A DNA stretch of 64,000 bases from Cyanobium sp. NS01 (GTDB lineage: Bacteria > Cyanobacteriota > Cyanobacteriia > PCC-6307 > Cyanobiaceae): positions 2,356,001 to 2,420,000 of the forward strand of contig NZ_CP047940.1 of assembly GCF_014280235.1 (NCBI RefSeq), read 5' to 3'. Below the pieces are notes generated by a model that searched no databases, was not told the DNA's origin, and saw only the letters and a program-made list of their open reading frames with translations. This document shows, one piece after another, positions 26,783-35,453 of this stretch (the first letter of the stretch is position 1; each line of letters opens with the position of its first letter). Both the position numbers and the translations under genes were made by a program.

Positions 26783-27604
26783 TCAGGCCTGCTCCAGACG
26801 GCCGTAGACCTCACCGGTGATCTTCACGTCAAGGGGATCCTTGGAGCCCATGTCGGTGTCGGAGGGCTGCAGGGCGGTGAACACACCGGCGAACTCACCG
26901 GTGCTGGCATCCACCCGGGTGATCGCCAGCTCCATCGAGCCGGCGCCGTCCACGTAGCTCTTGATGTTCTCGCGCTCCAGGCCATCACCGTCGGCGCCGA
27001 GGCCCACCAGGCCCTGGGTGTAGTCCACGCCGGTGGTGAGCCCGCGCGACTTGGGATCCAGGAAGTTGGAGGTGCGGTAGCTGGGCACCCGGTAGGTGCC
27101 GGTGAAGTCCGTGCTGGTGCTGATGGCGGCGCCGTCGGCCGTGGCCTTGAGCTGCTTGCTGGAGAACACGAAGGGCACCTCCTCACCGCCGGGCAGCAAC
27201 ACGGTGACGATCTGGAAGTCGAGACCGCCCTGCTCCTTGAAGTTGAGGGAGTCACCGCTGACGGTCAGGTCGCCATAGACCTGATCCAGGCTGGTGGTGA
27301 AGCGGGTGAGGATCTTGCCGGCGACGAACTGGGCCTCCTGGCGCTTGTTGGCGGGTTCGCCCTTCACGAACACCTCGGCGGGGTGCATGCAGATCTCCCT
27401 GAGCTGGTAGGCGGTGCCGGAATCCAGGGGGATCGAACCGCGGGCCGATTCGGGCAGGGAGGGGCAGTCGTTGGCCAGGCCGGTGTTGTGGATGTCTTCG
27501 TAGGTGAGATTGGCGCGATCCACGGCCTTGGCCCCACCGCTGCAAGCGGTCACCAGGGTCAGACACAGCGCCAGCGCGAGGGCCAGCAGAGGACGAAAAC
27601 GCAT
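26783..27604 (-). CDS. psbO: Photosystem II manganese-stabilizing protein PsbO
   Basis: PsbO is a lumenal extrinsic subunit that shields the oxygen-evolving cluster. The 273-residue precursor starts MRFRPLLALALALCL, a signal peptide ending LVTACSGG, which looks like a lipobox (Cys at about 21). The mature part shows the family signatures LTYEDIHNTGLANDCPSL, YQLREICMHPAEVFVKGE (with the second Cys of the conserved disulfide) and VPSYRTSNFLDPKSRGLTTGVDY. Only two cysteines occur in the mature region besides the lipobox Cys. It has its own intrinsic terminator and diverges from a small hypothetical gene, with about 100 bases for promoters between them. Confidence 0.98.
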   Translation of the reverse strand: MRFRPLLALALALCLTLVTACSGGAKAVDRANLTYEDIHNTGLANDCPSLPESARGSIPLDSGTAYQLREICMHPAEVFVKGEPANKRQEAQFVAGKILTRFTTSLDQVYGDLTVSGDSLNFKEQGGLDFQIVTVLLPGGEEVPFVFSSKQLKATADGAAISTSTDFTGTYRVPSYRTSNFLDPKSRGLTTGVDYTQGLVGLGADGDGLERENIKSYVDGAGSMELAITRVDASTGEFAGVFTALQPSDTDMGSKDPLDVKITGEVYGRLEQA

Positions 27605-27706
27605 GGGGAGAACGCCGCAGAGAGTGGGCAGTAACTGGGCCGGGGCGGATCCTACCGGTGCAAAACCCTGATTCCCCGTACGATGTCGCGGCTCTCAACA
27701 ACCTGT

Positions 27707-28078
27707 ATGCGAGAGCCGAAGGTTCCGATCACCACACCACAGACCACGACCCAGCCAGCCCAGCAGCCATCCACGCTCACGGACGGGCGCCAGCAGCGGC
27801 TCGACAGCCTGCTCAGCCAGACCGCCAGCCTGGCCGAGGAGCTCCGAGGCGATCCGCAGCAGCTGCTCGACCTGCTGCGCCAGCTTGAGATGCTGCATCG
27901 CAGCATTCAGGACGGGGCCTTCCGGAGCAGCCTCCCCGCCGACCGCAACCAGCTGTTCAACCTGCTGCGCCGCATGGAACAGAGCGGCGGTTGGCCCTAC
28001 ATCCCCCGCCTGCAGCTGCGCACATTCATCGATCTGCTGCAGGTCGACGCCGCAGAAGAAGAGTCCCTGGCCGCCTGA
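27707..28078 (+). CDS. Conserved hypothetical protein, 123 residues
   Basis: A soluble, Gln/Leu-rich protein with a Thr/Pro/Gln-rich N-terminus of about 25 residues and a predicted helical body (QQRLDSLLSQTASLAEELRG, LLDLLRQLEMLHRSIQDGAF). It ends with the compact stretch WPYIPRLQLRTFIDLLQV and an acidic tail. I do not recognise a named family, although a gene at this place between psbO and coaBC fits the picocyanobacterial order. ATG 27707 is chosen because a TACGAT -10-like hexamer at 27677-27682 would place the ATG at 27683 upstream of transcription. The divergent psbO promoter shares the region. Function unknown. Confidence 0.65.
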   Translation: MREPKVPITTPQTTTQPAQQPSTLTDGRQQRLDSLLSQTASLAEELRGDPQQLLDLLRQLEMLHRSIQDGAFRSSLPADRNQLFNLLRRMEQSGGWPYIPRLQLRTFIDLLQVDAAEEESLAA

Positions 28079-28098
28079 ACTGCCCCGTTGGGCCCGGC

Positions 28099-29376
28099 TC
28101 AGGCGGCCAGGGCCGAGAGCAGGTGGTGGGCCACGGCCAGCTTGCGGGCCGGTGGCAACACGCCCACCTGATCGCCTGGGCCAAGCAACCAGCCACTGGT
28201 GCTGTGCCCGCCGAAGCCCGCCTGGGGCTGATCGATGGGGTTGGCGAACAGAAGATCGCAGCCCTTGCGCGCGAACTTGGCCCAGGCCTGGGGGAGCACA
28301 TCGCCCGTCTGGGCCGCGAAGCCGAGAATGCGCTGCCCCGGCGGCCTGCTGTGCACCAGTTCGGCCAGCAGATCCGGCACCGGCTCCCAACCGCTGGCGA
28401 GGGCCTGCTCCAGGGCCTGCTTGTCCAGCTTGGCGTCCAGGGGCTGGCTGCGGCGGTGGTCGGCCACGGCCGCCACCATCGCCACGGCCTGAACCCCCGG
28501 CTGACGGGCCAGCAAGGCCTGGCGCATCTCAGCCGCCGTGAGCACCGCCTCAGCGTTGAGCCCCTCGAGCCAGCCGGCCGGCAGCGCCAGCGGACCATGC
28601 ACCAGCTCCACCCGTGCCCCCCGCAGCCGGGCCGCCTGGGCAAGCAGCACGCCCATGCGGCCCGTGCTCGGATTGGTGAGGCAGCGAGCCGGATCCAGGG
28701 GCTCGCGGGTGGGGCCGGCACTCACCAGCAGGCCACGGCCCAGCCAGTCGCGCTTCGGACCCCAGAGGGCGAGGGATTCCAGCGCCAGAAGCAGCAGCTC
28801 GGGGTCGGCCATGCGGCCCCGGCCCTGGCGGTCGCAGGCCAGCAGACCGGGCTCAGGCCCCAGGGGCAGCACGGTGGGGAAGCTCTGCAGGGCCTGCCAG
28901 TTGGCCCGTACCCCGGGCGAGGCCCACATGGAGGTGTTCATGGCGGCGGCCGCCAGCACCGGCGCCTCGCAGGCCAGCAGGGTGCTGGCCAGCAGGGTGT
29001 CGCCAAGGCCATGCACCCAGCGGGCCAGGGTGGTGGCGCTGAGCGGAGCCAGCAGCACCAGCTCCGCCCACTCCGCCAGCTCCACATGCAGGGGACGGGG
29101 CGCCCGGTGGCTCCACTGGTCGGCCTCCAGGCAGCAGGGCTGGCGGCTGAGACAGGCCAGGGATGCTGCGCTCACCAGGCGCTCGGCGCTGGGCGTGAGC
29201 ACACAGCGCACCTCGGCCCCCCGCTGCACCAGGGCGCTCACCAGCAGCGGCAGCTTCACCGCCGCGATGCTGCCGCTGATGCCCACCAGGATGCGCCGCC
29301 CGCAGAGGGGATCGGCAGGCGGCGTTGAGGAGGGGGCGAGGTGGGGCTGGAGCAGGCCCTGCCCCTCAGTCCTCAT
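28099..29376 (-). CDS. coaBC: Bifunctional phosphopantothenoylcysteine decarboxylase/synthetase
   Basis: CoaBC joins cysteine to phosphopantothenate and decarboxylates the product in coenzyme A synthesis. The 425-residue protein has an N-terminal flavin-binding CoaC domain (ILVGISGSIAAVKLPLLVSAL, LLAPLSATTLARWVHGLGDTL, AAAMNTSMW with the catalytic region) and a C-terminal CoaB domain (LVSAGPTREPLDP, NPSTGRMG, VAMVAAVADH, LGFAAQTGD, FANPI). ATG 29376 lies inside the 3' end of the DUF2555 gene (11-base overlap), so translation is probably coupled. The CoaC catalytic His is not obvious in its usual VELAEWA context and should be checked. Confidence 0.93.
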   Translation of the reverse strand: MRTEGQGLLQPHLAPSSTPPADPLCGRRILVGISGSIAAVKLPLLVSALVQRGAEVRCVLTPSAERLVSAASLACLSRQPCCLEADQWSHRAPRPLHVELAEWAELVLLAPLSATTLARWVHGLGDTLLASTLLACEAPVLAAAAMNTSMWASPGVRANWQALQSFPTVLPLGPEPGLLACDRQGRGRMADPELLLLALESLALWGPKRDWLGRGLLVSAGPTREPLDPARCLTNPSTGRMGVLLAQAARLRGARVELVHGPLALPAGWLEGLNAEAVLTAAEMRQALLARQPGVQAVAMVAAVADHRRSQPLDAKLDKQALEQALASGWEPVPDLLAELVHSRPPGQRILGFAAQTGDVLPQAWAKFARKGCDLLFANPIDQPQAGFGGHSTSGWLLGPGDQVGVLPPARKLAVAHHLLSALAA

Positions 29377-29584
29377 CAAAGGGCTCCTGGTCCACCAGGT
29401 GCACGTAGGGGCGCGCCAGCTCGGGCCGGTGGATCGCCAGGGCCCGCATCAGGTGCCAGTCCGAGAGGCCGTCGAAGGGGGTGGGGTAATCGTCTTCGTC
29501 CAGGCGCTGGGCCAGCACGGCGGTCATGGCCTCGTCAAAGGCGGCAAGCCGCTCCGGAGTGATCGACTCAGACAAGGAGGCCAT
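29366..29584 (-). CDS. DUF2555 family protein
   Basis: This 72-residue acidic, soluble protein has the conserved cyanobacterial DUF2555 features: a helical start (LAAFDEAMTAVLAQRLDEDDYPTPFDGLSDWHL) and the ending RALAIHRPELARPYVHLVD. Function is unknown. It starts at ATG 29584 and its 3' end overlaps the coaBC start. Its start codon is embedded at the edge of a 14-bp tandem repeat that forms the region just upstream. Confidence 0.82.
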   Translation of the reverse strand: MASLSESITPERLAAFDEAMTAVLAQRLDEDDYPTPFDGLSDWHLMRALAIHRPELARPYVHLVDQEPFDED

Positions 29585-29632
29585 GGCGATGGGGAGATGG
29601 CGAGGGGGAGATGGCGAGGGGGAGATGGCGGA
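29583..29632. repeat. 14-bp tandem repeat upstream of DUF2555 gene
   Basis: The unit ATGGCGAGGGGGAG occurs in three tandem copies (29583-29596 with two changes, 29597-29610 and 29611-29624 perfect) plus a partial fourth copy. It fills the space immediately 5' of the minus-strand DUF2555 start and would form part of its leader RNA. Copy-number change could alter expression of the DUF2555-coaBC unit. Confidence 0.85.
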
Positions 29633-29675
29633 GCGGCTGGCAGGCGGAAGGGCTGGGGCGATAATGGCCCCCTGA

Positions 29676-29748
29676 GGGGAATTAGCTCAGCTGGTAGAGC
29701 GCTGCGATCGCACCGCAGAGGTCAGGGGTTCGAGTCCCCTATTCTCCA
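29676..29748 (+). tRNA. tRNA-Ala (anticodon CGC)
   Basis: A 73-base cloverleaf: acceptor stem GGGGAAT / ATTCTCC with discriminator A, D arm GCTC...GAGC, anticodon stem CTGCG / CGCAG with loop ATCGCAC (anticodon CGC, reading GCG), and T arm AGGGG TTCGAGT CCCCT. The CCA end is not encoded. No intron. The anticodon loop happens to contain a HIP1 octamer (GCGATCGC). Confidence 0.95.
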
Positions 29749-29796
29749 TTCTGAGGCCGGTGCAGCGATCCGGCTTGCCCGCAGGCCGCACTGACG

Positions 29797-29970
29797 ATGC
29801 CAGCTCCCACGCCCTGGACCGCTGAGGCTGAGTCCGCCCTGAAGGAAGTGCCCTTTTTTGTGCGACCTGCCGTGCGCAGGCGCGTTGAGGCCATGGCCGC
29901 TGAAGCTGGCCTTGAGCAGGTGGATGGGGCCTTCTACGCCGAGGCCCGGGCCCGGTTCGGCCAGAAGTGA
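29797..29970 (+). CDS. PCP-reductase-domain small protein
   Basis: A 57-residue protein (MPAPTPWTAEAESALKEVPF...) consisting almost wholly of the small C-terminal domain named after the light-independent protochlorophyllide reductase subunit B (PCP_red). The recognisable pattern is WTxEAExxLxxVPFFVRxxVRRRVExxAxExG, ending in an EARARF segment. Stand-alone copies are common in cyanobacteria and may bind or sense tetrapyrroles, but no function is proved. It begins 49 bases after the tRNA-Ala gene. Confidence 0.75.
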   Translation: MPAPTPWTAEAESALKEVPFFVRPAVRRRVEAMAAEAGLEQVDGAFYAEARARFGQK

Positions 29971-30047
29971 TCCCGGCGCTGATCCGGGCCCTGATCGATA
30001 CGCAACCGGCGATGTTGTAAAAGAGACGTGACAGTTTCTGCCCATCC

Positions 30048-30245
30048 ATGTCGCAGTCGAAGCGCGAACAGGTGGTGAGCCACCTGCGCTACATCCGCCA
30101 GGAGCTCCGCGAGATGCATCAGGGCGTGATGGAGGATGGTCTCCTGCCGGAAGCCGGTGAAGTGCGCGGTGTGATGGCCCAGATGGAGGCGCTGCTGGAG
30201 TTGCTGGAGGGCAAGTCATCCCGCAAGAAGGAAAGCGACAGCTGA
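30048..30245 (+). CDS. Small conserved hypothetical protein, 65 residues
   Basis: A charged, probably all-helical protein: MSQSKREQVVSHLRYIRQEL, a loop around DGLLPEAGEVRG, and a second helix MAQMEALLELLEGK with a Lys/Glu tail. I do not recognise a named family. Its codon use fits the genome and an intrinsic terminator follows about 120 bases downstream, which supports a real transcription unit. Function unknown. Confidence 0.6.
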   Translation: MSQSKREQVVSHLRYIRQELREMHQGVMEDGLLPEAGEVRGVMAQMEALLELLEGKSSRKKESDS

Positions 30246-30366
30246 GTCCCGCTCTGCGCCGCCCCAACCCTGGCGTCAAGGGTGTCAATGGACGCTCCGT
30301 CAAACGACCCAGGCCCCTTGATCAGGCCAGCATCAATCGCTTTGCTGACGGGGTCCCCATCACCCC

Positions 30367-30394
30367 GCCCGGGCCCCAGGCCACGGGCTTTTTT
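30367..30394 (+). terminator. Intrinsic terminator downstream of the 65-residue gene
   Basis: Stem GCCCG-GGCC / GGCC-A-CGGGC around a three-base loop, followed by TTTTTT at 30389-30394. The remaining part of the 294-base gap (30246-30539) shows no convincing gene. Confidence 0.8.
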
Positions 30395-30539
30395 ATTGGA
30401 ATCCCCTATCAGTAGCGTCAAGGGGCTGTCAAGGCTCCAGAGATGGTGTAGACCATGGAAGGCAGGACCGGGCCGGGTGATGGGGATCGCCAGCTCAACC
30501 GTCCTGCCTCCCCCTTGCTGCTGAGTCTCCGACCCATCC

Positions 30540-30908
30540 GTGGCCAACCTCCAGCAGCGGCCCGCTCAGCAGCCCCGCTTCCAGCAGACCCGCTTCCAGC
30601 TGAGCATCGCCCAGGCCAGCGGTCGCCTGCAGCGCTGGGCCACCAATCCATGGCGCCGGCTGTCGTTGCAGCTGATCGTGCTGCTGATGAGCTTTTCGAT
30701 CGGCGGCGTGGTGGCTTCGATCAGCGGTCAGCTCTCCCAAATCGACCCCGTTGGCGCGGTGATCTGCGTGTTGGTGATCGAGCTGGCGATCCGGGCCCGG
30801 GGGCCCCTGCTCCGCCAGGCCGATCAGCGCCTCGGACTCCAGCTGCTGGACATGGGGCGCGTCGGCCTGCTCTACGGACTGCTGCTCGACGGCTTCAAGC
30901 TGTTGTGA
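30540..30908 (+). CDS. DUF565 (Ycf20-like) membrane protein
   Basis: A 122-residue protein with a Gln/Arg-rich N-terminus and two hydrophobic segments ([19 protein letters not shown] and [14 protein letters not shown]). A C-terminal stretch [20 protein letters not shown] completes the DUF565 pattern found in cyanobacterial and plastid Ycf20 proteins; plant relatives are linked to nonphotochemical quenching. The start is GTG 30540. Its 3' end overlaps the convergent pyrB by 14 bases. Confidence 0.78.
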   Translation: MANLQQRPAQQPRFQQTRFQLSIAQASGRLQRWATNPWRRLSLQLIVLLMSFSIGGVVASISGQLSQIDPVGAVICVLVIELAIRARGPLLRQADQRLGLQLLDMGRVGLLYGLLLDGFKLL

Positions 30909-31950
30909 GACCAGGCGCGGCCATGGCCTCCGTGGCCAGCAAATAGAGCAGCGCCATCCGCACAGGGATGCCGTTGCGCACCTGTTCCTCCACCGCACAC
31001 ACGGCGGGGTCATCCAGCAGAGCCGAGGCCATCTCCACGCCGCGGTTCACCGGCCCCGGATGGAGCACGGGCACGGCACGGCCGCAGCGCCTGAGACGCT
31101 CGTGGCTGAGGCCATAGGCCCGGTGGTAGGAGTCCAGGCTGGTGAGCAGGTGGCTGCGCATGCGCTCCTTCTGCAGTCGCAGGGTCATCACGGCGTCGGC
31201 GCCGTCGAGGGCGGCGTCGAGGTCGCGCAGCACCGTGACGCCGCCCCGCTCCTGCACCGGATCGCTGGCCTGGCCGGGCGGTGGAGCCGCCACGAAGGCC
31301 GCAAAGCTCTCCGGCAGCAGGGTGGCCGGCCCGCACAGCACCACCTCGGCGCCACAGGCGGTGAGGGCCCAGAGGTTGGAGCGGGCCACCCGGGAATGGA
31401 GCACATCCCCCACGATCACGATGCGCCGGCCCCGCAGGCTCTCGGGCGTGGGGGCAAGGGGATTGAAGTGGCGCGCCAGGGTGAAGAGGTCGAGCAGGGC
31501 CTGGCTGGGGTGGCTGTGCAGGCCATCGCCGGCATTGAGCACCGCGACCCGCTCACCGGCTTGATCGAGGTCTTCCGCCAGCCGCTGCGGGATGCCAGCG
31601 CAGTGATGCCGCACCACCAGCACGTCGGCCCCCATGGCCACGTAGGTGCGGGCCGTGTCCAGCAGGCTCTCCCCCTTGGCCAGGGAGCTCGATGACGGTG
31701 AGAAGCTCTGCACATCGGCCGAGAGGCGTCTTGCCGCCAGCTCGAAGCTGCTGCGGGTGCGGGTGCTGGGCTCGAAGAACAGACTGGTCATCAGACGCCC
31801 CTGCAGCGCCGGCAGCTTGCGGGCGCCGCTGACCGGCATGGCGCGGAAGCGTTGGGCCAACTCCAGAACCATGGCCAGATCGTCCAGCGAGAAGGCCGCC
31901 AGATCAATCACATGGCGATGAGCCCAGCTGCCCAATCCCGGGAGGCGCAA
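30895..31950 (-). CDS. pyrB: Aspartate carbamoyltransferase catalytic subunit
   Basis: This enzyme makes carbamoyl aspartate, the committed step of pyrimidine synthesis. The 351-residue protein carries the carbamoyl-phosphate motif [16 protein letters not shown], the HCAG-type His in [10 protein letters not shown], the aspartate-loop region [19 protein letters not shown] and [10 protein letters not shown]. The start codon appears to be TTG 31950; a second TTG at 31935 and a GTG at 31911 (V14) are alternatives. The converging 3' overlap with the Ycf20-like gene leaves no terminator between the two. No regulatory PyrI gene is seen. Confidence 0.95.
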   Translation of the reverse strand: MRLPGLGSWAHRHVIDLAAFSLDDLAMVLELAQRFRAMPVSGARKLPALQGRLMTSLFFEPSTRTRSSFELAARRLSADVQSFSPSSSSLAKGESLLDTARTYVAMGADVLVVRHHCAGIPQRLAEDLDQAGERVAVLNAGDGLHSHPSQALLDLFTLARHFNPLAPTPESLRGRRIVIVGDVLHSRVARSNLWALTACGAEVVLCGPATLLPESFAAFVAAPPPGQASDPVQERGGVTVLRDLDAALDGADAVMTLRLQKERMRSHLLTSLDSYHRAYGLSHERLRRCGRAVPVLHPGPVNRGVEMASALLDDPAVCAVEEQVRNGIPVRMALLYLLATEAMAAPGLTTA

Positions 31951-31961
31951 ACACCATCAAC

Positions 31962-32585
31962 CTAGAGGCCTGCCCCCGGGCGCACCAGGCGGTCGCCGCG
32001 GGCCCGGCGGCTGACACAGGGGCTGGAGCGCAGGTACCAGCGCCAGGGCAGCTCCTGGGCCTGACTGATGCCGACGCGCGTGGTCTGGGTGAGCTGGCCA
32101 TCCATCCCAGGCGGCAGCAGGCGCGGTGCCAGCCAGAGGCCCGAGTCAGGCCGCGCCGGCAAGCCGTCATGGCGGCGATCGAGGCCGAAGCGCCTGGCCA
32201 GCAGTCCTGGGCCGGCCGCCACCCGGGCCGGCTCATCGGGGATCTGCACCGCCCGCAGCAGCACTCCGCTGGCCTCATCGAGGCAGCCGGTCACCAGATT
32301 CACGCAGTGATGGATGCCGTAGGTGAGATACACGTAAAACCGGCCGGGCTCCCCGAACAGCGTCTCGTTCTGGGGCGAGCGGCGGCGGGACCCATGGCAG
32401 GCCGGCTCCTGCTGGGCATAGGCCTCCGTTTCCACGATCAGGCCGCGCAGCTGCTCGCCCGTCTGCAGCCGTCGGATCAGCCAGCAGCCCACCAGTTCCG
32501 GGGCCACCTGCTCGGCGGGCCTGCCAAAGAAGGTGGCAGGGAGCACACTGGTGGCAAGCTCAGCCCACTCTTCCCGCTTCGCCAT
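31962..32585 (-). CDS. DNA-3-methyladenine glycosylase (AAG/MPG family)
   Basis: This enzyme excises alkylated purines in base-excision repair. The core begins [19 protein letters not shown] and holds [15 protein letters not shown] (catalytic Glu and acidic pair), [16 protein letters not shown] and GVLLRAVQI, matching the AAG family. With ATG 32585 the protein has 207 residues. That start codon overlaps the start codon of the divergent 45-residue gene in a shared CCATGG, so a GTG at 32546 (giving a protein that begins at the core LPATFFGR) may be the true start. Confidence 0.9.
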   Translation of the reverse strand: MAKREEWAELATSVLPATFFGRPAEQVAPELVGCWLIRRLQTGEQLRGLIVETEAYAQQEPACHGSRRRSPQNETLFGEPGRFYVYLTYGIHHCVNLVTGCLDEASGVLLRAVQIPDEPARVAAGPGLLARRFGLDRRHDGLPARPDSGLWLAPRLLPPGMDGQLTQTTRVGISQAQELPWRWYLRSSPCVSRRARGDRLVRPGAGL

Positions 32586-32721
32586 GGACTCCTCCGGTTT
32601 CACGCTGGCCACCGTGCTGCTGCTCACCAGTGGCCTGTTCTGCCTCTCCACCCTGTTCTTCGGCACCAAGGGCGGCTACTACGACACCGATGCCTACGAC
32701 GGCAACGGCACCGCCCACTGA
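32584..32721 (+). CDS. Small single-span membrane protein, 45 residues
   Basis: The protein [20 protein letters not shown]... has one transmembrane helix (about 6-28) and a conserved-looking polar tail with the pattern [21 protein letters not shown]. The length and tail recall small accessory subunits of cyanobacterial membrane complexes; NdhP of NDH-1 is a candidate that I cannot confirm from memory, so no symbol is given. It is divergent from the glycosylase gene, the two ATG codons overlapping. Probable thylakoid location is inference. Confidence 0.7.
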   Translation: MDSSGFTLATVLLLTSGLFCLSTLFFGTKGGYYDTDAYDGNGTAH

Positions 32722-32747
32722 TCAGCCGAACGGCTCAGCCGCTGCGA

Positions 32748-33038
32748 TCAGCTGCTGAGTCGTTCGGCCTCCGGGCAGTCTTCAGCGGTGGGCAGGTCAT
32801 CCATGCCACTGCGGCTCACATACGACAGGCGTGTGCTCACGGCTCCGATCGAGTCCAGGCGCACGCTCTCCTCCCAGCTGTGGGTCTCGTCGTCCTCCTC
32901 GGCGTCGTAGTGGAGGGTGACCAGATCGCCTTCGATTTCGGTGATCAGGGCCTCCTCGATCCAGCGCTGCTGATCGCGCAGGAACACCCACACGGGCCGT
33001 TGTTCAGCACAGAACTGGGAGAGCTTGCGGTGCAGCAT
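32748..33038 (-). CDS. DUF6679-like small protein
   Basis: A 96-residue acidic soluble protein beginning MLHRKLSQFCAEQRPVWVFL and containing WVFLRDQQRWIEEALITEIEGDLVTLHYD, a Tudor/SH3-like strand pattern, and SWEESVRLDSIGAVSTRL. It matches my recollection of the cyanobacterial DUF6679 family. Function unknown. It is divergent from the creatininase-family gene, with 99 bases between them. Confidence 0.72.
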   Translation of the reverse strand: MLHRKLSQFCAEQRPVWVFLRDQQRWIEEALITEIEGDLVTLHYDAEEDDETHSWEESVRLDSIGAVSTRLSYVSRSGMDDLPTAEDCPEAERLSS

Positions 33039-33137
33039 GGGCTTGGCGGCGCAGCGCTTCTCAAGTCTAGGCAGAGGAGGCCGGAGTCCCGCTGTTCACC
33101 ATGACCCCGCCAGGATGAAGCCAGCTCTGTTCTGCCT

Positions 33138-33941
33138 GTGACCTCGCCCGCCGCCGCCCCCTCCAACGCCGGCTCCACCAGTGTTGAGGCGATCCGCCTG
33201 CAACTGCGCAGTTGGCCGGAGGTGGAAACCTACCTGGAGCGCTGCCGCGGCGTGATCGTGCCGCTGGGCTCCACCGAGCAGCACGGCCCCACGGGCGCGA
33301 TCGGCACCGATGCCCTCACAGCTGAAGCGGTGGCCCTGGAGGTGGGCCGCCGCACGGGCGTGCTGGTGACGCCCGCTCAGGCCTTCGGCATGGCGGAACA
33401 CCACCTGGGCTTCGCCGGCACGGTGAGCCTCCAGCCCAGCACCCTGATCGCCGTGCTGCACGACATCGTGCTCTCGCTGGCGGGCCATGGCTTCGAGCGG
33501 ATCTTCGTGGTCAATGGCCACGGCGGCAACATCGCCACCGGCAAGGCCGCCTTCGCCCAGGCCTACGCCACGGCGGCAGGCCGGGGGCTGCCGGGGGCGG
33601 AGCGGCTGCGCTGCCGCATGGCCAACTGGTTCATGGCGGCCCCGGTGTTCCAGAAGGCGCGGGAGCTGTATGGCGATCGGGAGGGCCATCACGCCACCCC
33701 CAGTGAGATCGCCCTGACCCTGCACCTCGAGCCCAGCCTGGAGAGCAAGCAGCGCCCCCTGCCGGAGGCGGCTCCCGCCGGGCCGATCCACGGCCCCGCC
33801 GACTTCCGGCGCCGCCACCCCGACGGCCGCATGGGCTCCGACCCATTCCTGGCCAGCCCAGAGCATGGACAGGAGTTCCTGGAACTGGCCGCCACTGCCC
33901 TCAGCGCCGATCTGGAGCGCTTCCTGGCAACCGACAGCTAG
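33138..33941 (+). CDS. Creatininase family protein
   Basis: A 267-residue metal-dependent amidohydrolase of the creatininase/MftE fold. Metal ligands are seen in [20 protein letters not shown] (Glu, His, Asp), [25 protein letters not shown] (Asn-Gly-His) and the Glu/His pair [14 protein letters not shown]. All expected ligands are present. The natural substrate of the cyanobacterial members is not established; relatives act on creatinine, formamidopyrimidines or modified peptides. The start is GTG 33138. gatC follows after 38 bases and may be cotranscribed. Confidence 0.9.
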   Translation: MTSPAAAPSNAGSTSVEAIRLQLRSWPEVETYLERCRGVIVPLGSTEQHGPTGAIGTDALTAEAVALEVGRRTGVLVTPAQAFGMAEHHLGFAGTVSLQPSTLIAVLHDIVLSLAGHGFERIFVVNGHGGNIATGKAAFAQAYATAAGRGLPGAERLRCRMANWFMAAPVFQKARELYGDREGHHATPSEIALTLHLEPSLESKQRPLPEAAPAGPIHGPADFRRRHPDGRMGSDPFLASPEHGQEFLELAATALSADLERFLATDS

Positions 33942-33979
33942 TTTCAGAACTCAGCACCCCTGCCGGATCGGAGCGCCGC

Positions 33980-34273
33980 ATGAGCCAGATCACCACCGAT
34001 GACGTGCGCAAGGTGGCCCAGCTGGCCCGGCTGGCCCTGCCGGAAGATAAGATCACCACCTACACCGCCCAGCTCGAGCGCATCCTCGAGTACGTGGCCC
34101 ACCTGGAAGCTGTGGACACTGAAGGGGTTCCTGCCACCACCCGGGCCGTGGAAGTGGTGAATGTCACCCGTGAGGATGCGGTGTCGCCAACGCCTGTGCG
34201 CGAGGAGCTGCTGGATCTGGCGCCGCAGCGGGAGGGCGATTTCTTCCGGGTGCCCCAGATCCTGGCGGGCTGA
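33980..34273 (+). CDS. gatC: Asp-tRNA(Asn)/Glu-tRNA(Gln) amidotransferase subunit C
   Basis: GatC is the small stabilising subunit of the GatCAB complex that makes Gln-tRNA(Gln) by transamidation. The 97-residue sequence has the family N-terminus [22 protein letters not shown], the middle [21 protein letters not shown] and the ending [18 protein letters not shown]. It is full length. gatA and gatB are elsewhere, as usual in cyanobacteria. Confidence 0.96.
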   Translation: MSQITTDDVRKVAQLARLALPEDKITTYTAQLERILEYVAHLEAVDTEGVPATTRAVEVVNVTREDAVSPTPVREELLDLAPQREGDFFRVPQILAG

Positions 34274-34374
34274 CACCTACCGGCGCGATGAGCGGCCTTT
34301 TCAATCCTGTCGAGCTCCATCGACTTGAGCCTGTTAAGTAGGTCAGCTCCGTCGTTCTGGGCACAGGGCCAGGG

Positions 34375-35397
34375 TCAACGCACGGGCGAAACAGCTGTGC
34401 GGTGCAGCACCTCAAGCACGCGACGCCGGGCATGGCGGGTGGGCATCAGGGCGGCGAGGGGGCGCAGCTTGCTGCGGCGCTTGCGGTGGCTGCGCACCCC
34501 CAGCAGGATGTCGTAGAGGAAGTTGAGAGCGTCTGCACGGGTTTCAAACAAGCCCAGGCGCTGCGGGGATCCCTTCGCATCCAGGATGTGCTTGGTGGCG
34601 TGGTAAGCGGGCTCGTATTCAAACCAGGGGATGGAGGGCCACAGATGATGGATCAGGTGATAGTTCTGGCCCATGATCAGCCAGTTCATCAGCCTGCCGG
34701 GGTACACCCGGGCGTTGTGCCAGCGGTTACGCGACTGGAAGGGCCTGTGGGGCAGGTAGTCAAAGAACAGCCCCAGGGTGACACCCACCATCAGCGCCGG
34801 CGCGAACCAGCAGTTGAAGATGAACGGCATGAATCCATATTTGGCGCCCGCCAAAACAATCGAAAAGAAGACGGCACGAGCAATTCCCCACTCCAGCAAT
34901 TCATAGCGTCGCCACAGGCGGCGGCGAAAGAAGAACAACTCGTGGTAGAAGAATCGCGGCGCAATCAGCCACAGAGGCCCGAAGGTGCTCACGATGTGAT
35001 CGGGATCGTGCTTCGGGTCGTTCACATGGGCGTGGTGCTGCAGATGCACCCGGGTGAACACCGGGAAGCTGAAGCCCAGCAGCAGGGCCGCCCCATGGCC
35101 CATCACGGCATTCCAGAAGCGGCTGGGGTGGGCCGCGTTATGGCAGGCGTCGTGGATCACGGTGCCCTCCAGGTGCAGGGCCAGAAAGCCGGTGATCAGC
35201 AGCACGCCAAGGGGCCACTGCCCCACGAACCAGCCCCAGATCGTCAGCCCCGCCAGGGCAAAGCCACCCAGGAAGAGTCCCACCGTGGGATTCCAGGCGG
35301 CCGGAGCATCGAGGTACTGCCGGGGAACGGAGCTGGACGGTGACCGACCGAGCGTGCCCACAGCCAGGTGGCGCTCTGCGGCGGGAGCCTGGGTCAT
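34375..35397 (-). CDS. crtR: Beta-carotene hydroxylase CrtR
   Basis: This membrane di-iron hydroxylase makes zeaxanthin from beta-carotene. The 340-residue protein from ATG 35397 (MTQAPAAERH) has His boxes HDACHNAAH, HLQHHAHVND and YHLIHHLWPSIPW of the fatty-acid-desaturase-like family, and four hydrophobic segments. The conserved segment VNDPKHDPD follows box 2. The frame is open 66 codons further upstream across the tRNA-Leu gene, which is not coding. Zeaxanthin is the main photoprotective carotenoid of picocyanobacteria. Confidence 0.95.
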   Translation of the reverse strand: MTQAPAAERHLAVGTLGRSPSSSVPRQYLDAPAAWNPTVGLFLGGFALAGLTIWGWFVGQWPLGVLLITGFLALHLEGTVIHDACHNAAHPSRFWNAVMGHGAALLLGFSFPVFTRVHLQHHAHVNDPKHDPDHIVSTFGPLWLIAPRFFYHELFFFRRRLWRRYELLEWGIARAVFFSIVLAGAKYGFMPFIFNCWFAPALMVGVTLGLFFDYLPHRPFQSRNRWHNARVYPGRLMNWLIMGQNYHLIHHLWPSIPWFEYEPAYHATKHILDAKGSPQRLGLFETRADALNFLYDILLGVRSHRKRRSKLRPLAALMPTRHARRRVLEVLHRTAVSPVR

Positions 35398-35453
35398 GGG
35401 CTGGGACGGGCCGCGAAGCAATTCAGATGGCCTGCAACTTAAGAAAAGGTTGA

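Noticed and set aside
29676..29748. HIP1 octamer inside the tRNA-Ala anticodon loop as a functional signal
   Set aside because: GCGATCGC is very frequent in such genomes and the bases here are fixed by anticodon CGC and stem pairing, so coincidence is the simplest view.
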